Positions 1 to 6,927 of a DNA stretch of 36,313 nt are shown here, one piece after another (the stretch's first letter is position 1; every line of letters begins with the position of its first letter). The notes below the pieces were generated by a model. The model had not been told where the DNA came from, did not search any database, and saw only the letters and a list, made by a program, of their open reading frames with translations. The translations under genes were made by a program, and so were the position numbers. The stretch is from Nocardia abscessus NBRC 100374 (lineage in GTDB: Bacteria; Actinomycetota; Actinomycetes; Mycobacteriales; Mycobacteriaceae), in the NCBI RefSeq assembly GCF_000308455.1, contig NZ_BAFP01000262.1, positions 1 to 36,313 on the forward strand, read 5' to 3'.

Positions 1-170
1 CTGGCGGCCGCGGCGCGCGCCTCGGCCGCCTGTGCCTCCGCCTCCGCCGCCTCGGCGGCCAGCGCGAGTTCGTCGACATCGGCATCGCCGGACGAGTCGT
101 GGCCCGGGATCCGTTCGTCGCCGTCCGGTACGGGTGGCGGCTTCACGTTGTTTCCGGTAATCGAGCTCAT
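1..170 (-). CDS. Probable Mce-associated membrane protein, N-terminus only (partial)
   Basis: The gene runs off the left edge, so only the first 56 residues are visible. The ATG at 170 is preceded by a strong ribosome binding site, GGAGG, five bases upstream. The protein opens with a short hydrophilic stretch rich in Pro, Asp and Glu, then from about residue 36 becomes a run of Ala and Glu (AEAAEAEAQAAEARAAAA) that would form a charged helix or coiled coil. Mce-associated proteins of Nocardia and Mycobacterium often have this kind of low-complexity N-terminus ahead of one membrane segment, and they sit at the end of mce lipid-import operons. The assignment rests on composition only, because no membrane segment or folded domain falls inside the window. 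It is transcribed away from the catabolic cluster. Confidence 0.42.
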   Translation of the reverse strand, partial: MSSITGNNVKPPPVPDGDERIPGHDSSGDADVDELALAAEAAEAEAQAAEARAAAA

Positions 171-249
171 CACCACCTCCGCGGCGTCGCATCGGATCGC
201 GCGGGCCGACTTGGCCGTCGTCCGATCCGGATGGGTAGGGCAAGGAATG

Positions 250-262
250 AGAATGACGTTAT
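250..262. promoter_or_regulatory. Operator-like half-conserved site (AGAATGACGTTAT)
   Basis: The site reads AGAAT-GAC-GTTAT and matches the left arm and part of the right arm of the recurring AGAAY-N3-RTTCT element. It lies about 80 bases upstream of the leftward start at 170. It is one of the weaker members of the set, so a role in controlling the Mce-associated-like gene is inference. Confidence 0.3.
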
Positions 263-836
263 CACATAAGACTGTGACCCAGCTCGCATCATGCTGTTCA
301 GGCGTACCGAGTTAGGGCAATAACCTGCGTAAATGTTGTTTCCACTTAATCTCGAGGAGACTGTCGGGCGGCTGGGTGGGTGCTCGGCTCGCGCAACTGT
401 CCGATGGCCGGAGCTTTCAGTGCGGATGGCTGCTCGGGTCGATCTGTCAGGGATCCCCCCGCGGCGACGAGTCGGATGGACGGAGGAGGTGTCCGCGCTC
501 TGGGGTGCAGGTGCGGGTTGAGCGACGGTCATTTCGATCCGCTGTTCGATAGCCCCGCTGAGGCGACGCCGCAGTTCCGGCTGGGCGGAGGGTTCGGGCA
601 ATCGCGTACCGGGAGCGTTGAATTGAACCCGGTCGCCATTTGCGCGTCGGCCACCTCGATGAAGCTGCCGAATCGGCGAGATGTCCGCAGCGGCGGACAG
701 GGACCGCTGTCGCCGAAGTTCGACCACCCGTGCCGAAGGATGCTTCCGGCCGAGGCGGGGCAGCGGTTGTCCGAGATGTTGCGCCGGCCCGGTCGGTCGG
801 AACGGATCGTTCCGGCGGGCTGCGGTCACATAGCGT

Positions 837-864
837 GAATATGCTATTCTCCGATAACGAGAAT
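837..864. promoter_or_regulatory. Two overlapping palindromes upstream of the acyl-CoA synthetase
   Basis: Two perfect inverted repeats overlap here. GAATA-TGC-TATTC spans 837-849 and ATTCTC-CGATAAC-GAGAAT spans 846-864. They sit in an AT-rich patch 48-75 bases before the ATG at 912, where a promoter and operator would be expected. TATTCT (845-850) could also serve as a -10 box. The half-site GAGAAT is shared with the other operator-like sites in this window, although the spacing here differs from the 13-bp core. Confidence 0.5.
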
Positions 865-911
865 GCCAATATCGTAGCGCGCCCGGAGGGCGGTCGCGGA
901 GAGGGTGCGGA

Positions 912-2432
912 ATGAGCGTTTCGCTCTTGCTGGACATGGCTGCCTCGAGCAACCCGGACCGGCCTGCGGTGGTGTGCGACGAGGTGCGCTGGACCGCGTC
1001 CGAACTGAACGCGCGCGGGCAGGGCGGCGCGGCGGTGATCGGGAACTCCGGCGCACGGAGCGTGGCCTATGTGGGGACAGGCGGCCATCTGCTGCCGCTG
1101 CTGATCTTCGCTTCGGCGGGGGCTGGAATTCCCTTCACGCCCTTGAATTATCGGCTCGGCGTCGACTCCTTGCGTGAGTTGATCGCTCGGCTGGACGATC
1201 CGCTGGTGGTCTGCGACGACGAGTACCACGACATCGTCGCCTCCTTCGGCGGCAGGATCATGCGGTCGCGGGCATTCGCCGATGCGGCCGCCACCGCCGA
1301 TGCGCTCGTCGACGCCGAGCCGCCCGACCCCGATCACGTGGCCGTGGTGCTGTTCACCTCGGGGACGACCTCGCGGCCCAAAGCGGTCGAGCTGTCGCAC
1401 AACAATCTGGTCAGCTACATCACCGGGACGGTCGACTTCGACTCGGCCGGACCCGCGGACGCCGCGCTGATCTGTGTGCCGCCCTATCACATCGCCGGTA
1501 TCGGCGCCGCGCTCTCCAACCTGTACGCGGGCCGGACGATGGTGTACCTGCGCAACTTCGACGCCGCGCGATGGATCGAGCTGGTCGCCGACGCGGGAGT
1601 CACCACCGCGACCGTGGTGCCGACCATGCTCGATCGCATCGTGACCGAACTGGAGCGCTCCGGCGCACAGTTGCCCACCCTGCGCAATCTCGCCTACGGC
1701 GGATCGAAGGTCGCGCTGCCGTTGGTACGTAAGGCGCTGGACCTGCTGCCCGGGGTGGGTTTCGTCAACGCCTACGGCCTGACCGAAACCAGTTCCACGA
1801 TCGCGGTGCTCGGGCCGGAGGACCACCGGGCCGCGCACCACTGCGCCGACCCGGCGGTCGCGCGGCGGCTCGGCTCCGTGGGGCAGCCGGTGCCCGGCGT
1901 CGAAGTGCAGATCCGGGACGACAGCGGCCGGGTCTTGCCCGCGGGCGCGACGGGGGAGCTGTTCGTGCGAGGGCCGCAGGTGTCCGGCCGGTACACCGGG
2001 ATCGGGTCGGTGCTGGACGACGAGGGATGGTTCCCGACCAAGGACGTCGCGATGCTCGACGCCGACGGCTACCTGTTCATCGGCGGCCGCTCCGACGACA
2101 CGATCATCCGCGGCGGCGAGAACATCGCGCCGGCCGAGATCGAGGATGTGCTGGTCGAGCATCCCGCGGTGCGCGAGGTCGCGGTCATCGGCGTGGAGGA
2201 CGCGCAGTGGGGCCAGATCATCGTGGCGGTGGTGGTGCCCGCCAATGGCGCGACACCCGATCCTGCCGCGCTGCGCGACTACGTCCGGGCCGGGCTGCGC
2301 GGCTCCCGCACGCCCGACCGGGTCGTGTTCCGGGATTCGCTGCCCACGACACCGACCGGAAAGGTGCTGCGCCGCGAGCTCGTCGAGGAGTACGGCCCAC
2401 GGCCCGCGGCGGATGTCGCCGCCACTACGTAG
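912..2432 (+). CDS. Acyl-CoA synthetase (AMP-forming, FadD-like)
   Basis: This 506-aa protein is a member of the class I adenylate-forming family. It should activate a carboxylic acid to its CoA thioester using ATP. The phosphate-binding loop FTSGTTSRPKAVELSH lies near residue 150, the adenine-site motif YGLTETSS near 290, the hinge region DDTIIRGGENIAPAEIE near 400, and the C-terminal catalytic Lys in PTTPTGKVLRREL near 485. All signatures are intact and the length is normal for the shorter FadD proteins. The ATG at 912 follows GGAGAGGG. It is the first gene of a two-gene unit with the small unknown protein downstream. Substrate is not predictable; the neighbourhood suggests a cyclic acid or a degraded side chain rather than an ordinary fatty acid. 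Confidence 0.9.
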   Translation: MSVSLLLDMAASSNPDRPAVVCDEVRWTASELNARGQGGAAVIGNSGARSVAYVGTGGHLLPLLIFASAGAGIPFTPLNYRLGVDSLRELIARLDDPLVVCDDEYHDIVASFGGRIMRSRAFADAAATADALVDAEPPDPDHVAVVLFTSGTTSRPKAVELSHNNLVSYITGTVDFDSAGPADAALICVPPYHIAGIGAALSNLYAGRTMVYLRNFDAARWIELVADAGVTTATVVPTMLDRIVTELERSGAQLPTLRNLAYGGSKVALPLVRKALDLLPGVGFVNAYGLTETSSTIAVLGPEDHRAAHHCADPAVARRLGSVGQPVPGVEVQIRDDSGRVLPAGATGELFVRGPQVSGRYTGIGSVLDDEGWFPTKDVAMLDADGYLFIGGRSDDTIIRGGENIAPAEIEDVLVEHPAVREVAVIGVEDAQWGQIIVAVVVPANGATPDPAALRDYVRAGLRGSRTPDRVVFRDSLPTTPTGKVLRRELVEEYGPRPAADVAATT

Positions 2433-2454
2433 TCACCGTCAGGAAAGGATGACA

Positions 2455-2757
2455 ATGGTCAAGAACGGCACTCGCCTGCGCAGTCAGGTGTGCGACACCG
2501 AGGTGATCGTGGTGAAGGCCGCGGACAGTCTGGACGATCTTCGCGCCGGGGGTGTTCCGATGGTCCCGATCGGCGCGGAACGCGCCACCGGCGCCGAGCC
2601 GGCAGTGGACTTCGCCGACGGCAATCTGATGGGTAAGCGCTACGTCGACGATTCCGGCGCCGAGATTCTCGTGACGAAGGCCGGAGCGGGCACGCTCAGC
2701 GTCGGCACCACCCGGTTGGCGCTGAAAGAGGCCAAGCCCCTCCCGGCCAGCGACTGA
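2455..2757 (+). CDS. Conserved-looking 100-aa protein of unknown function
   Basis: I do not recognise a named domain. The protein is small, soluble and probably beta-rich, with one Cys near residue 13 (SQVCDTEVIVV), a GGVPMVPIG turn near 33-41, the segment MGKRYVDDSGAEILVTKAG, and a C-terminus ending KEAKPLPASD. I have an impression of similar proteins beside acyl-CoA synthetases in other actinobacteria, but cannot verify it here. It starts 22 bases after the synthetase stop. The ATG at 2455 is placed six bases after AGGAAAGG; an in-frame ATG at 2449 is possible but too close to that site. A hairpin follows the stop, so the two genes appear to form a closed unit. Co-expression with the ligase is likely; the role is unknown. 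Confidence 0.75.
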   Translation: MVKNGTRLRSQVCDTEVIVVKAADSLDDLRAGGVPMVPIGAERATGAEPAVDFADGNLMGKRYVDDSGAEILVTKAGAGTLSVGTTRLALKEAKPLPASD

Positions 2758-2776
2758 CCGGTTCCTGATCGGCCGC

Positions 2777-2815
2777 GGGCCGCGCGACCGCCGCAATGCG
2801 GCGCCCGCGCGGCCC
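2777..2815 (+). terminator. Hairpin terminator after the synthetase operon
   Basis: Arms GGGCCGCGCG (2777-2786) and CGCGCGGCCC (2806-2815) pair perfectly. After a 2x2 internal mismatch, CGCCGC pairs with GCGGCG around an AAT loop. There is no T-tract, which is usual for actinobacterial terminators. It begins 20 bases after the stop at 2757 and separates that gene from the next promoter. Confidence 0.6.
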
Positions 2816-2860
2816 GCCGCCGTTTCCCGCACATTCTGCAAGCAATATTCTTACGATCAG

Positions 2861-2873
2861 AAAGTATTATTCT
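2861..2873. promoter_or_regulatory. Operator-like site upstream of the 2938 gene
   Basis: Read on the minus strand this is AGAATAATACTTT, a partial match to AGAAY-N3-RTTCT. Just upstream, TTCT-TACGATC-AGAA (2848-2862) is a perfect four-base inverted repeat. Both sit in a strongly AT-rich island 65-90 bases before the GTG at 2938, the natural place for a promoter and its operator. Confidence 0.38.
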
Positions 2874-2937
2874 CATCGTCTCACGCGGGCCCGGCGCCCA
2901 CGCCGCGGCGCCGAGACGGAGCGGAAGGACGCGAAAC

Positions 2938-3285
2938 GTGGCGGAATCGAAGATGCTGGTGTTCTCCAACGCCGTGGCGGGGCAGGACGAGGAGTTCAAC
3001 GAGTGGTACGACACCAAGCACCTCGCCGAGGTGGTCGCCGTGCCGGGCGTGTCGAGCGGGCAGCGATTCGAGCTCGTGCCCGCTGCCCTGCCCGGCGGAA
3101 ACGCCGCGGCGCCCGCGCACCGGTACCTCGCGGTGTACGAGCTGAGTGACGATCCGGACAAGGTTGTGCAGGCGTTTGTGGCCCGCGCGGGCAACGGGGA
3201 GATCGAACTCAGCAAGGCACTGGATGTCTCGACGCTGGCCGTCTCGGTGTGGCGTGCCAGGAGCGCGGGACAAACCGCGGACTGA
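2938..3285 (+). CDS. Small dimeric alpha/beta-barrel (EthD/DUF4286-like) protein
   Basis: This is a 115-aa protein. The segment FNEWYDTKHLAEVVAVPGV (residues 20-38) is typical of small stress-response/EthD-like dimeric alpha-beta barrel proteins, where a conserved Trp-Tyr-Asp-x-x-His stretch lies on the first helix. A second strand-rich half follows (RYLAVYELSDDPDKVVQAF). Such proteins often act as isomerases, cyclases or accessory factors in oxidation of ring compounds, but the exact activity here is unknown. The GTG start at 2938 is preceded by GGAAGGAC. The gene has its own AT-rich upstream region with operator-like repeats and ends at a hairpin shared with the convergent reductase gene, so it looks like a single-gene unit. 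Confidence 0.72.
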   Translation: MAESKMLVFSNAVAGQDEEFNEWYDTKHLAEVVAVPGVSSGQRFELVPAALPGGNAAAPAHRYLAVYELSDDPDKVVQAFVARAGNGEIELSKALDVSTLAVSVWRARSAGQTAD

Positions 3286-3293
3286 GCCGACGG

Positions 3294-3331
3294 CCCGGGG
3301 GCGTCGCCGCATCGACCGCGACGCCCTCGGG
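3294..3331. terminator. Bidirectional hairpin terminator between convergent genes
   Basis: CCCGGGGGCGTCGC (3294-3307) pairs with GCGACGCCCTCGGG (3318-3331) over 14 bp with one G-U wobble and a 10-base loop. It fills the 56-bp gap between the rightward gene ending at 3285 and the leftward reductase ending at 3342, so it can stop transcription from both sides. Confidence 0.62.
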
Positions 3332-3341
3332 TGCGCCGGTA

Positions 3342-4973
3342 TCAGCGCCGTGCCACCGCCAGCATCTCATCGACGGAGAAGAACTTGACGCGGGGGCGGG
3401 TGGCCGCGGCGCCGCGCTCGCGCTCCGCGGCGTCGATAGCCCGCCAGCCCGTCCATCCGACGGCATCGGCGCCGCGCTCGATCATCCGCGCGCGCAACGC
3501 TTCCCGGTCGCCCACTTGCCGATCCAGCGCCCCACTGTGGAAATCGGCCAGCAGCGCCGCGACGGTTTCCGCGGCGCAAGCCCGGTTGGTCCCGATGACA
3601 CCGCGCGGCCCGCGTTTGATCCAACCGGCCACGTAGACACCGGGCAGAGCGGCTCCGGTATCGCCGACGACACGGCCCTGCTGGTTCGGCACGGTGCCGG
3701 TGCGCGCGTCGTACGGCAGGCCGCCGACCGGATCGCCCTGGTAACCGATGGATCGAAGCACCAGCGACGTTTCGATCGAATCCGTCTCGCCGCCGAGGGA
3801 GCCCGCGAGGAATGTTCCGTCCTCGGCGATCCGATTGCGCACGGTGCGCAGTTGTTCCACGTGTTCGCCGCCGACGAGTTCGGCCGGCGAGGTGAGGTAC
3901 CGGAACACGATCCGCTTGTGGCCCTCGGTCGCCGGGCGCGCGGCGAATTCGCGGGCGATCTCCAGTTTGAGCGCCGTCTCCACGTCGTCGTCCGGGTGCG
4001 CCGTGAGGTCGCCGCCCTCGATGATCACGTCGATGCCGGTCAGATGTCCCAGCGCGTGGAACTCGCCCACCGAGAACGCGGCGTCGCGCGGACCGCGCCT
4101 GCCGAGCACGACCACTTCCTCGATGTGACTGTGCGCCAGCGCCTCCAACGCGTATTCGGCGATATCGGTGGCGGCGAGGTCCTCCGGTGACATCAGCAGC
4201 ACTCGGGCCACGTCGAGCGCGACGTTGCCGTTCCCCACGACGACCGCCCGCCGCGCCGACAGGTCGAACCGGCGCCCGGCGTGGTCGGGGTGCCCGTTGT
4301 ACCAGCCGACGAACTCGGCGGCCGCGTGGTGGCCCGGCAGGTGCTCCCCGGGGATGCCGAGGTCGCGGCTCGCGGAGGCTCCGACGGCGTAGATCACCGC
4401 GTGATGGTGCGCGAGCAGATCGGCATGGGTCAGTGTCTGCCCGATCTCCACGTTGAGGTGGCAGCCGAATCGACTGTCGGCGAAGGCGGCATCGAAGATC
4501 CGCACCACCGATTTGGTGCGCTGGTGGTCGGGCGCCACACCGGCCCGGATCAGGCCGAACGGGGTGGGCAAGCGCTCGAACAGATCGACCTCGACGCCGC
4601 CGATCTCCAGCAGTTCGGCCGCGGCGTAGCAGGCCGCGGGTCCCGCGCCGACGACGGCGACACGCAGTGCGCCCGGCTCGATCGATGTGCGTTTGGTCAG
4701 CGGCTCGATCATCCCGGGCTCCAGGGGGTGGTGCCGGAAGTACGCGGCGTTGATCTCCCGGAATCGTTCCATCTCCGGCGGAAGGTCGAACTCGGAATAG
4801 ATCGCGTCGACCGGGCACTCGTCGGCGCATGCGCCGCAGTCGATGCAGGTCTCCGGATCGATGAACAGCATCTGCGTGCCGCGCTCGTCACCCGTGGGCC
4901 GGATGCAGTCCACCGGGCATGCCGCCACGCAGCTGGCGTCCTTGCAGCAGTTCTGGGTGATGACGTAAGCCAC
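3342..4973 (-). CDS. fprB: FprB-type ferredoxin / ferredoxin-NADP(+) reductase fusion
   Basis: This 543-aa flavoprotein moves electrons between NADPH and iron-sulfur or P450 partners. Residues 1-60 form a two-cluster ferredoxin: NCCKDASCVAACPVDC near 8-23 and a full [4Fe-4S] motif CIDCGACADECP at 43-54. Then comes an adrenodoxin-reductase-like domain with the FAD motif VVGAGPAACYAA and the NADPH motif VVGNGNVALDVAR. This domain order and length fit FprB of mycobacteria. I chose the GTG at 4973 because GAGGAGG lies seven bases upstream and the protein then begins directly at the ferredoxin domain (MAYVITQ); an upstream extension to 5033 has no such support. It follows the TetR gene on the same strand after a 90-bp gap holding an operator-like site. 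It is a candidate electron supplier for the P450s and ferredoxins of the cluster. Confidence 0.88.
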   Translation of the reverse strand: MAYVITQNCCKDASCVAACPVDCIRPTGDERGTQMLFIDPETCIDCGACADECPVDAIYSEFDLPPEMERFREINAAYFRHHPLEPGMIEPLTKRTSIEPGALRVAVVGAGPAACYAAAELLEIGGVEVDLFERLPTPFGLIRAGVAPDHQRTKSVVRIFDAAFADSRFGCHLNVEIGQTLTHADLLAHHHAVIYAVGASASRDLGIPGEHLPGHHAAAEFVGWYNGHPDHAGRRFDLSARRAVVVGNGNVALDVARVLLMSPEDLAATDIAEYALEALAHSHIEEVVVLGRRGPRDAAFSVGEFHALGHLTGIDVIIEGGDLTAHPDDDVETALKLEIAREFAARPATEGHKRIVFRYLTSPAELVGGEHVEQLRTVRNRIAEDGTFLAGSLGGETDSIETSLVLRSIGYQGDPVGGLPYDARTGTVPNQQGRVVGDTGAALPGVYVAGWIKRGPRGVIGTNRACAAETVAALLADFHSGALDRQVGDREALRARMIERGADAVGWTGWRAIDAAERERGAAATRPRVKFFSVDEMLAVARR

Positions 4974-5047
4974 CGGCTGACCTCCTCGAAGTGTGGCGCG
5001 AATCCGCCAGGGCACACCGGTAGTGTAAACCACGTTATCAATAATTG

Positions 5048-5060
5048 AGAGGATAGTTCT
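5048..5060. promoter_or_regulatory. Operator-like site between tetR stop and fprB start
   Basis: On the minus strand the site reads AGAAC-TAT-CCTCT, matching AGAAY-N3-RTTCT except for one right-arm purine position. The outer arms GAGA (5047-5050) and TCTC (5058-5061) form an inverted repeat. It overlaps the AT-rich stretch 75-90 bases before the fprB start, suggesting fprB has its own regulated promoter. Confidence 0.42.
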
Positions 5061-5063
5061 CGT

Positions 5064-5729
5064 TCAGGTTCCGGAGCGGCGGCCCGTGATGCCGTGGGCG
5101 CAGAAGTTCCAGACCTCCTCGGGAGTGAGCGGCCGGGCCTCGGGATCCGCGTTAGCGGGCTGCGAGGTGAACATCACGGTATGCATGATCATCGCCGCGA
5201 GTCGGCGCGGATTGGCCGCGGTGGTCAGCCTGCCCGCCGCCTGCGCCTCGGTCATCAAATCGGCGAACAGTGCGAACAGCGAAGCGTGCGCCATCCGTAC
5301 CTCCGCCGGATGGGAACTCAGCAATTGCGGTGAGAACTCAGTGAACAGCGGCCGTCGTGCGTCCGGATCCGGCCGGCACAGCTGGAACAGCAACTCCACC
5401 GCCGTGCGCAGCCGGTCCAGCGGCTCGCCGCTGTTGATCGTGGCCGCGCGGATCTGCTCGACCGTGCGGCCCAGCGCGTCCTCGTACAACGCGAGCAGCA
5501 GTTCGTGCTTGCCGTCGAATTGCAGATAGAAACTGCGCAGTGACTGCCGCGACCGGTCGACGACCTCCTGCACCGTGAAATCCGTACTGCCCTTCTCGGT
5601 GATGATCGCCTGCGCGGCGTCGAGGAACCGCTGCACCCGCTGTCCGGCCCGCAGCTTGGCCGTGCGCAGCGATCGCTCCACGGCGCGCTGTTTCCAGGCG
5701 GGCTCACGCCGCCCCTCGACGTCAGTCAT
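5064..5729 (-). CDS. TetR-family transcriptional regulator
   Basis: This is a 221-aa TetR-type repressor. The N-terminal DNA-binding part spans about residues 28-75, with the helix-turn-helix at FTVQEVVDRSRQSLRSFYLQF (51-71) followed by the usual DGKHELLLALYEDAL helix. The remaining 140 residues are the ligand-binding and dimerisation half. It is the only regulator in the window. I place the start at the ATG at 5729, because the protein then begins with a typical basic leader; the start at 5777 would add an unconvincing Cys/Gly-rich stretch without a ribosome binding site. It is divergent from the acyl-CoA dehydrogenase pair across a region rich in GAGAAT/ATTCTC half-sites, which points to autoregulation. 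The ligand is probably a pathway acid or its CoA ester (inference). Confidence 0.85.
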   Translation of the reverse strand: MTDVEGRREPAWKQRAVERSLRTAKLRAGQRVQRFLDAAQAIITEKGSTDFTVQEVVDRSRQSLRSFYLQFDGKHELLLALYEDALGRTVEQIRAATINSGEPLDRLRTAVELLFQLCRPDPDARRPLFTEFSPQLLSSHPAEVRMAHASLFALFADLMTEAQAAGRLTTAANPRRLAAMIMHTVMFTSQPANADPEARPLTPEEVWNFCAHGITGRRSGT

Positions 5730-5866
5730 GGCCGCCCCATCCCGCGCGCCGACCTGTTCGCACCCGCCGCAAACCATGCATCACCGCATGATACTCGCTC
5801 GGAATCATCATTCTTCCTCTTCAGCCATTAGCATCTGAGAATTGAAACTACTATTATCGTTACTGA

Positions 5867-5879
5867 AGAACCATATTCT
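5867..5879. promoter_or_regulatory. Operator-like palindrome in the tetR / acyl-CoA dehydrogenase divergent region
   Basis: The site AGAAC-CAT-ATTCT has the core inverted repeat AGAA-N5-TTCT. A further GAGAAT half-site lies at 5837-5842 and ATTCTC closes the region at 5875-5880, together forming a wider inverted pair. The region between the divergent starts at 5729 and 5932 is strikingly AT-rich (5800-5880), as expected for back-to-back promoters. Confidence 0.5.
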
Positions 5880-5931
5880 CGCGGCAGTTCGAGGGAAGTG
5901 GTTCCCGAGAGTCGTCGAGGAGGGCGATCGG

Positions 5932-6927
5932 ATGTTGCTGGAGTTCGACTCCGATCAGCGGTTGTGGCAGGGCACCGTGCGCGACGTGGTCGCCAGACAC
6001 TGTCCCCCCGCGCTGATCAGGGACATAGCCGATCGCGGCGCGGATCCCGGACCCCTGTGGAAGGTCTATCTCGACCAGGGCTGGACCGCGCTCACCGATC
6101 CGGCCGAGACGGTCGAGCTGACGATCCTGCTGGAGGAATTGGGGCGGGCCACCGATCCGACCCCTTACCTGGCCACGATGACCCACTACGCGCCGCTGGC
6201 CGGTGACGCCCACCCCGCGACGGCGGCCTCTGCGGTGTTCGACGGCATCTCGGCACGCCGCGACGGCGCGGGGTGGACGCTGGACGGCACCGCACAGGTG
6301 CTCGACGGCGACCGAGCCGAGCGGTTCGCGGTCGCGACCGGGGCCGGGGTGTTCGTGGTCCCCGCCGACCGGGTCGCCGCGCGCCGGATCACGGTGTTCG
6401 ACCCGCTGCTGCACGTGGCCCAGGTGACGCTGGAACAGGTGCGCGTCGGCCCGTCCGACCGAGTGCACCGCGATGTGCGCCACGCCAGGGAGGTAGCCCT
6501 GACCGGGCTCGCGGCCACCATGGTCGGCGCGTGTCAGCGAGTGCTGGATCTGGTCGTCGAGCACGTGCGCGTGCGCCGCCAGTTCGGGGCGCCGATCGGC
6601 GCGTTCCAAGCCGTCGCGCACAAGGCCGCCGACATGCACGTGGCCGTCCAGCGCGCCCGTGCGCTGACCTACTGGGCCGCGCTGACCATCTCGGCCGACG
6701 ACCCGCGCAGGCAGTTGGCCGCCGTCATGGCCAAGGCGGCCGCGGGCGAGTGCCAAGCGGTGGTTTTCCGCAACGGCCTGCAACTGTTCGGCGCCATGGG
6801 TTACACGTGGGAGAACGATGTGCAGTTCGCGTTGAAACGGGCCAAGGCCGGGGAGCTGCTCCTCGGCGGCGCCGACGAGCATCGCGCGACGATTGCGAGG
6901 GAGTACCGTGCAACTGACCTTCGATGA
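5932..6927 (+). CDS. Acyl-CoA dehydrogenase, first subunit of a heteromeric pair
   Basis: This 331-aa protein of the acyl-CoA dehydrogenase superfamily lacks a full-length N-terminal domain. The C-terminal helical domain is clear: RRQFGAPIGAFQAVAHKAADMH near residue 220, then FGAMGYTWENDVQFALKRAK near 285, a typical region near the FAD and active site. Short and long dehydrogenase genes in tandem are the hallmark of the alpha2beta2 enzymes of steroid side-chain and ring degradation (ChsE-type, FadE17/18-type). The ATG at 5932 follows AGGAGG by about eight bases; an open frame reaches back to 5842 but without signal. The stop overlaps the next gene by 20 bases, so translation is coupled. It would introduce a double bond into an acyl-CoA made by one of the ligases nearby. 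Confidence 0.85.
   Translation: MLLEFDSDQRLWQGTVRDVVARHCPPALIRDIADRGADPGPLWKVYLDQGWTALTDPAETVELTILLEELGRATDPTPYLATMTHYAPLAGDAHPATAASAVFDGISARRDGAGWTLDGTAQVLDGDRAERFAVATGAGVFVVPADRVAARRITVFDPLLHVAQVTLEQVRVGPSDRVHRDVRHAREVALTGLAATMVGACQRVLDLVVEHVRVRRQFGAPIGAFQAVAHKAADMHVAVQRARALTYWAALTISADDPRRQLAAVMAKAAAGECQAVVFRNGLQLFGAMGYTWENDVQFALKRAKAGELLLGGADEHRATIAREYRATDLR

Larger units (their letters stand above)
171..911. other. 741-bp divergent intergenic region without a convincing gene
   Basis: This gap separates the leftward Mce-associated-like gene from the rightward acyl-CoA synthetase. Open frames exist on both strands, but their translations are rich in Arg, Pro and Ser, show no recognisable domain, and lack good ribosome binding sites. 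I see no gene here. The last 80 bases are AT-richer than the surroundings and hold two overlapping palindromes; a related GAGAAT site lies near the left end. A decayed gene cannot be excluded. Confidence 0.5.

Noticed and set aside
1..60. GCC/GGC-rich repeat-like stretch at the left edge
   Set aside because: It encodes the Ala/Glu-rich helix of the partial minus-strand protein and is explained as coding low complexity.
380..838. 152-codon plus-strand open frame in the 171-911 gap
   Set aside because: No ribosome binding site, Arg/Ser/Pro-rich translation, no domain, and it ends at the promoter palindromes; treated as non-coding.
837..864. KstR- or KstR2-type steroid operator
   Set aside because: The palindromes here do not resemble the AACAAG/CTTGTT-type cores known for those regulators; the GAGAAT-type element is different.
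447..2162. Long minus-strand open frame (571 codons) opposite the acyl-CoA synthetase
   Set aside because: It lies opposite a gene with clear adenylate-forming motifs, is rich in Arg, Gly, Asp and His, and has no domain. It is a by-product of GC-rich third positions.
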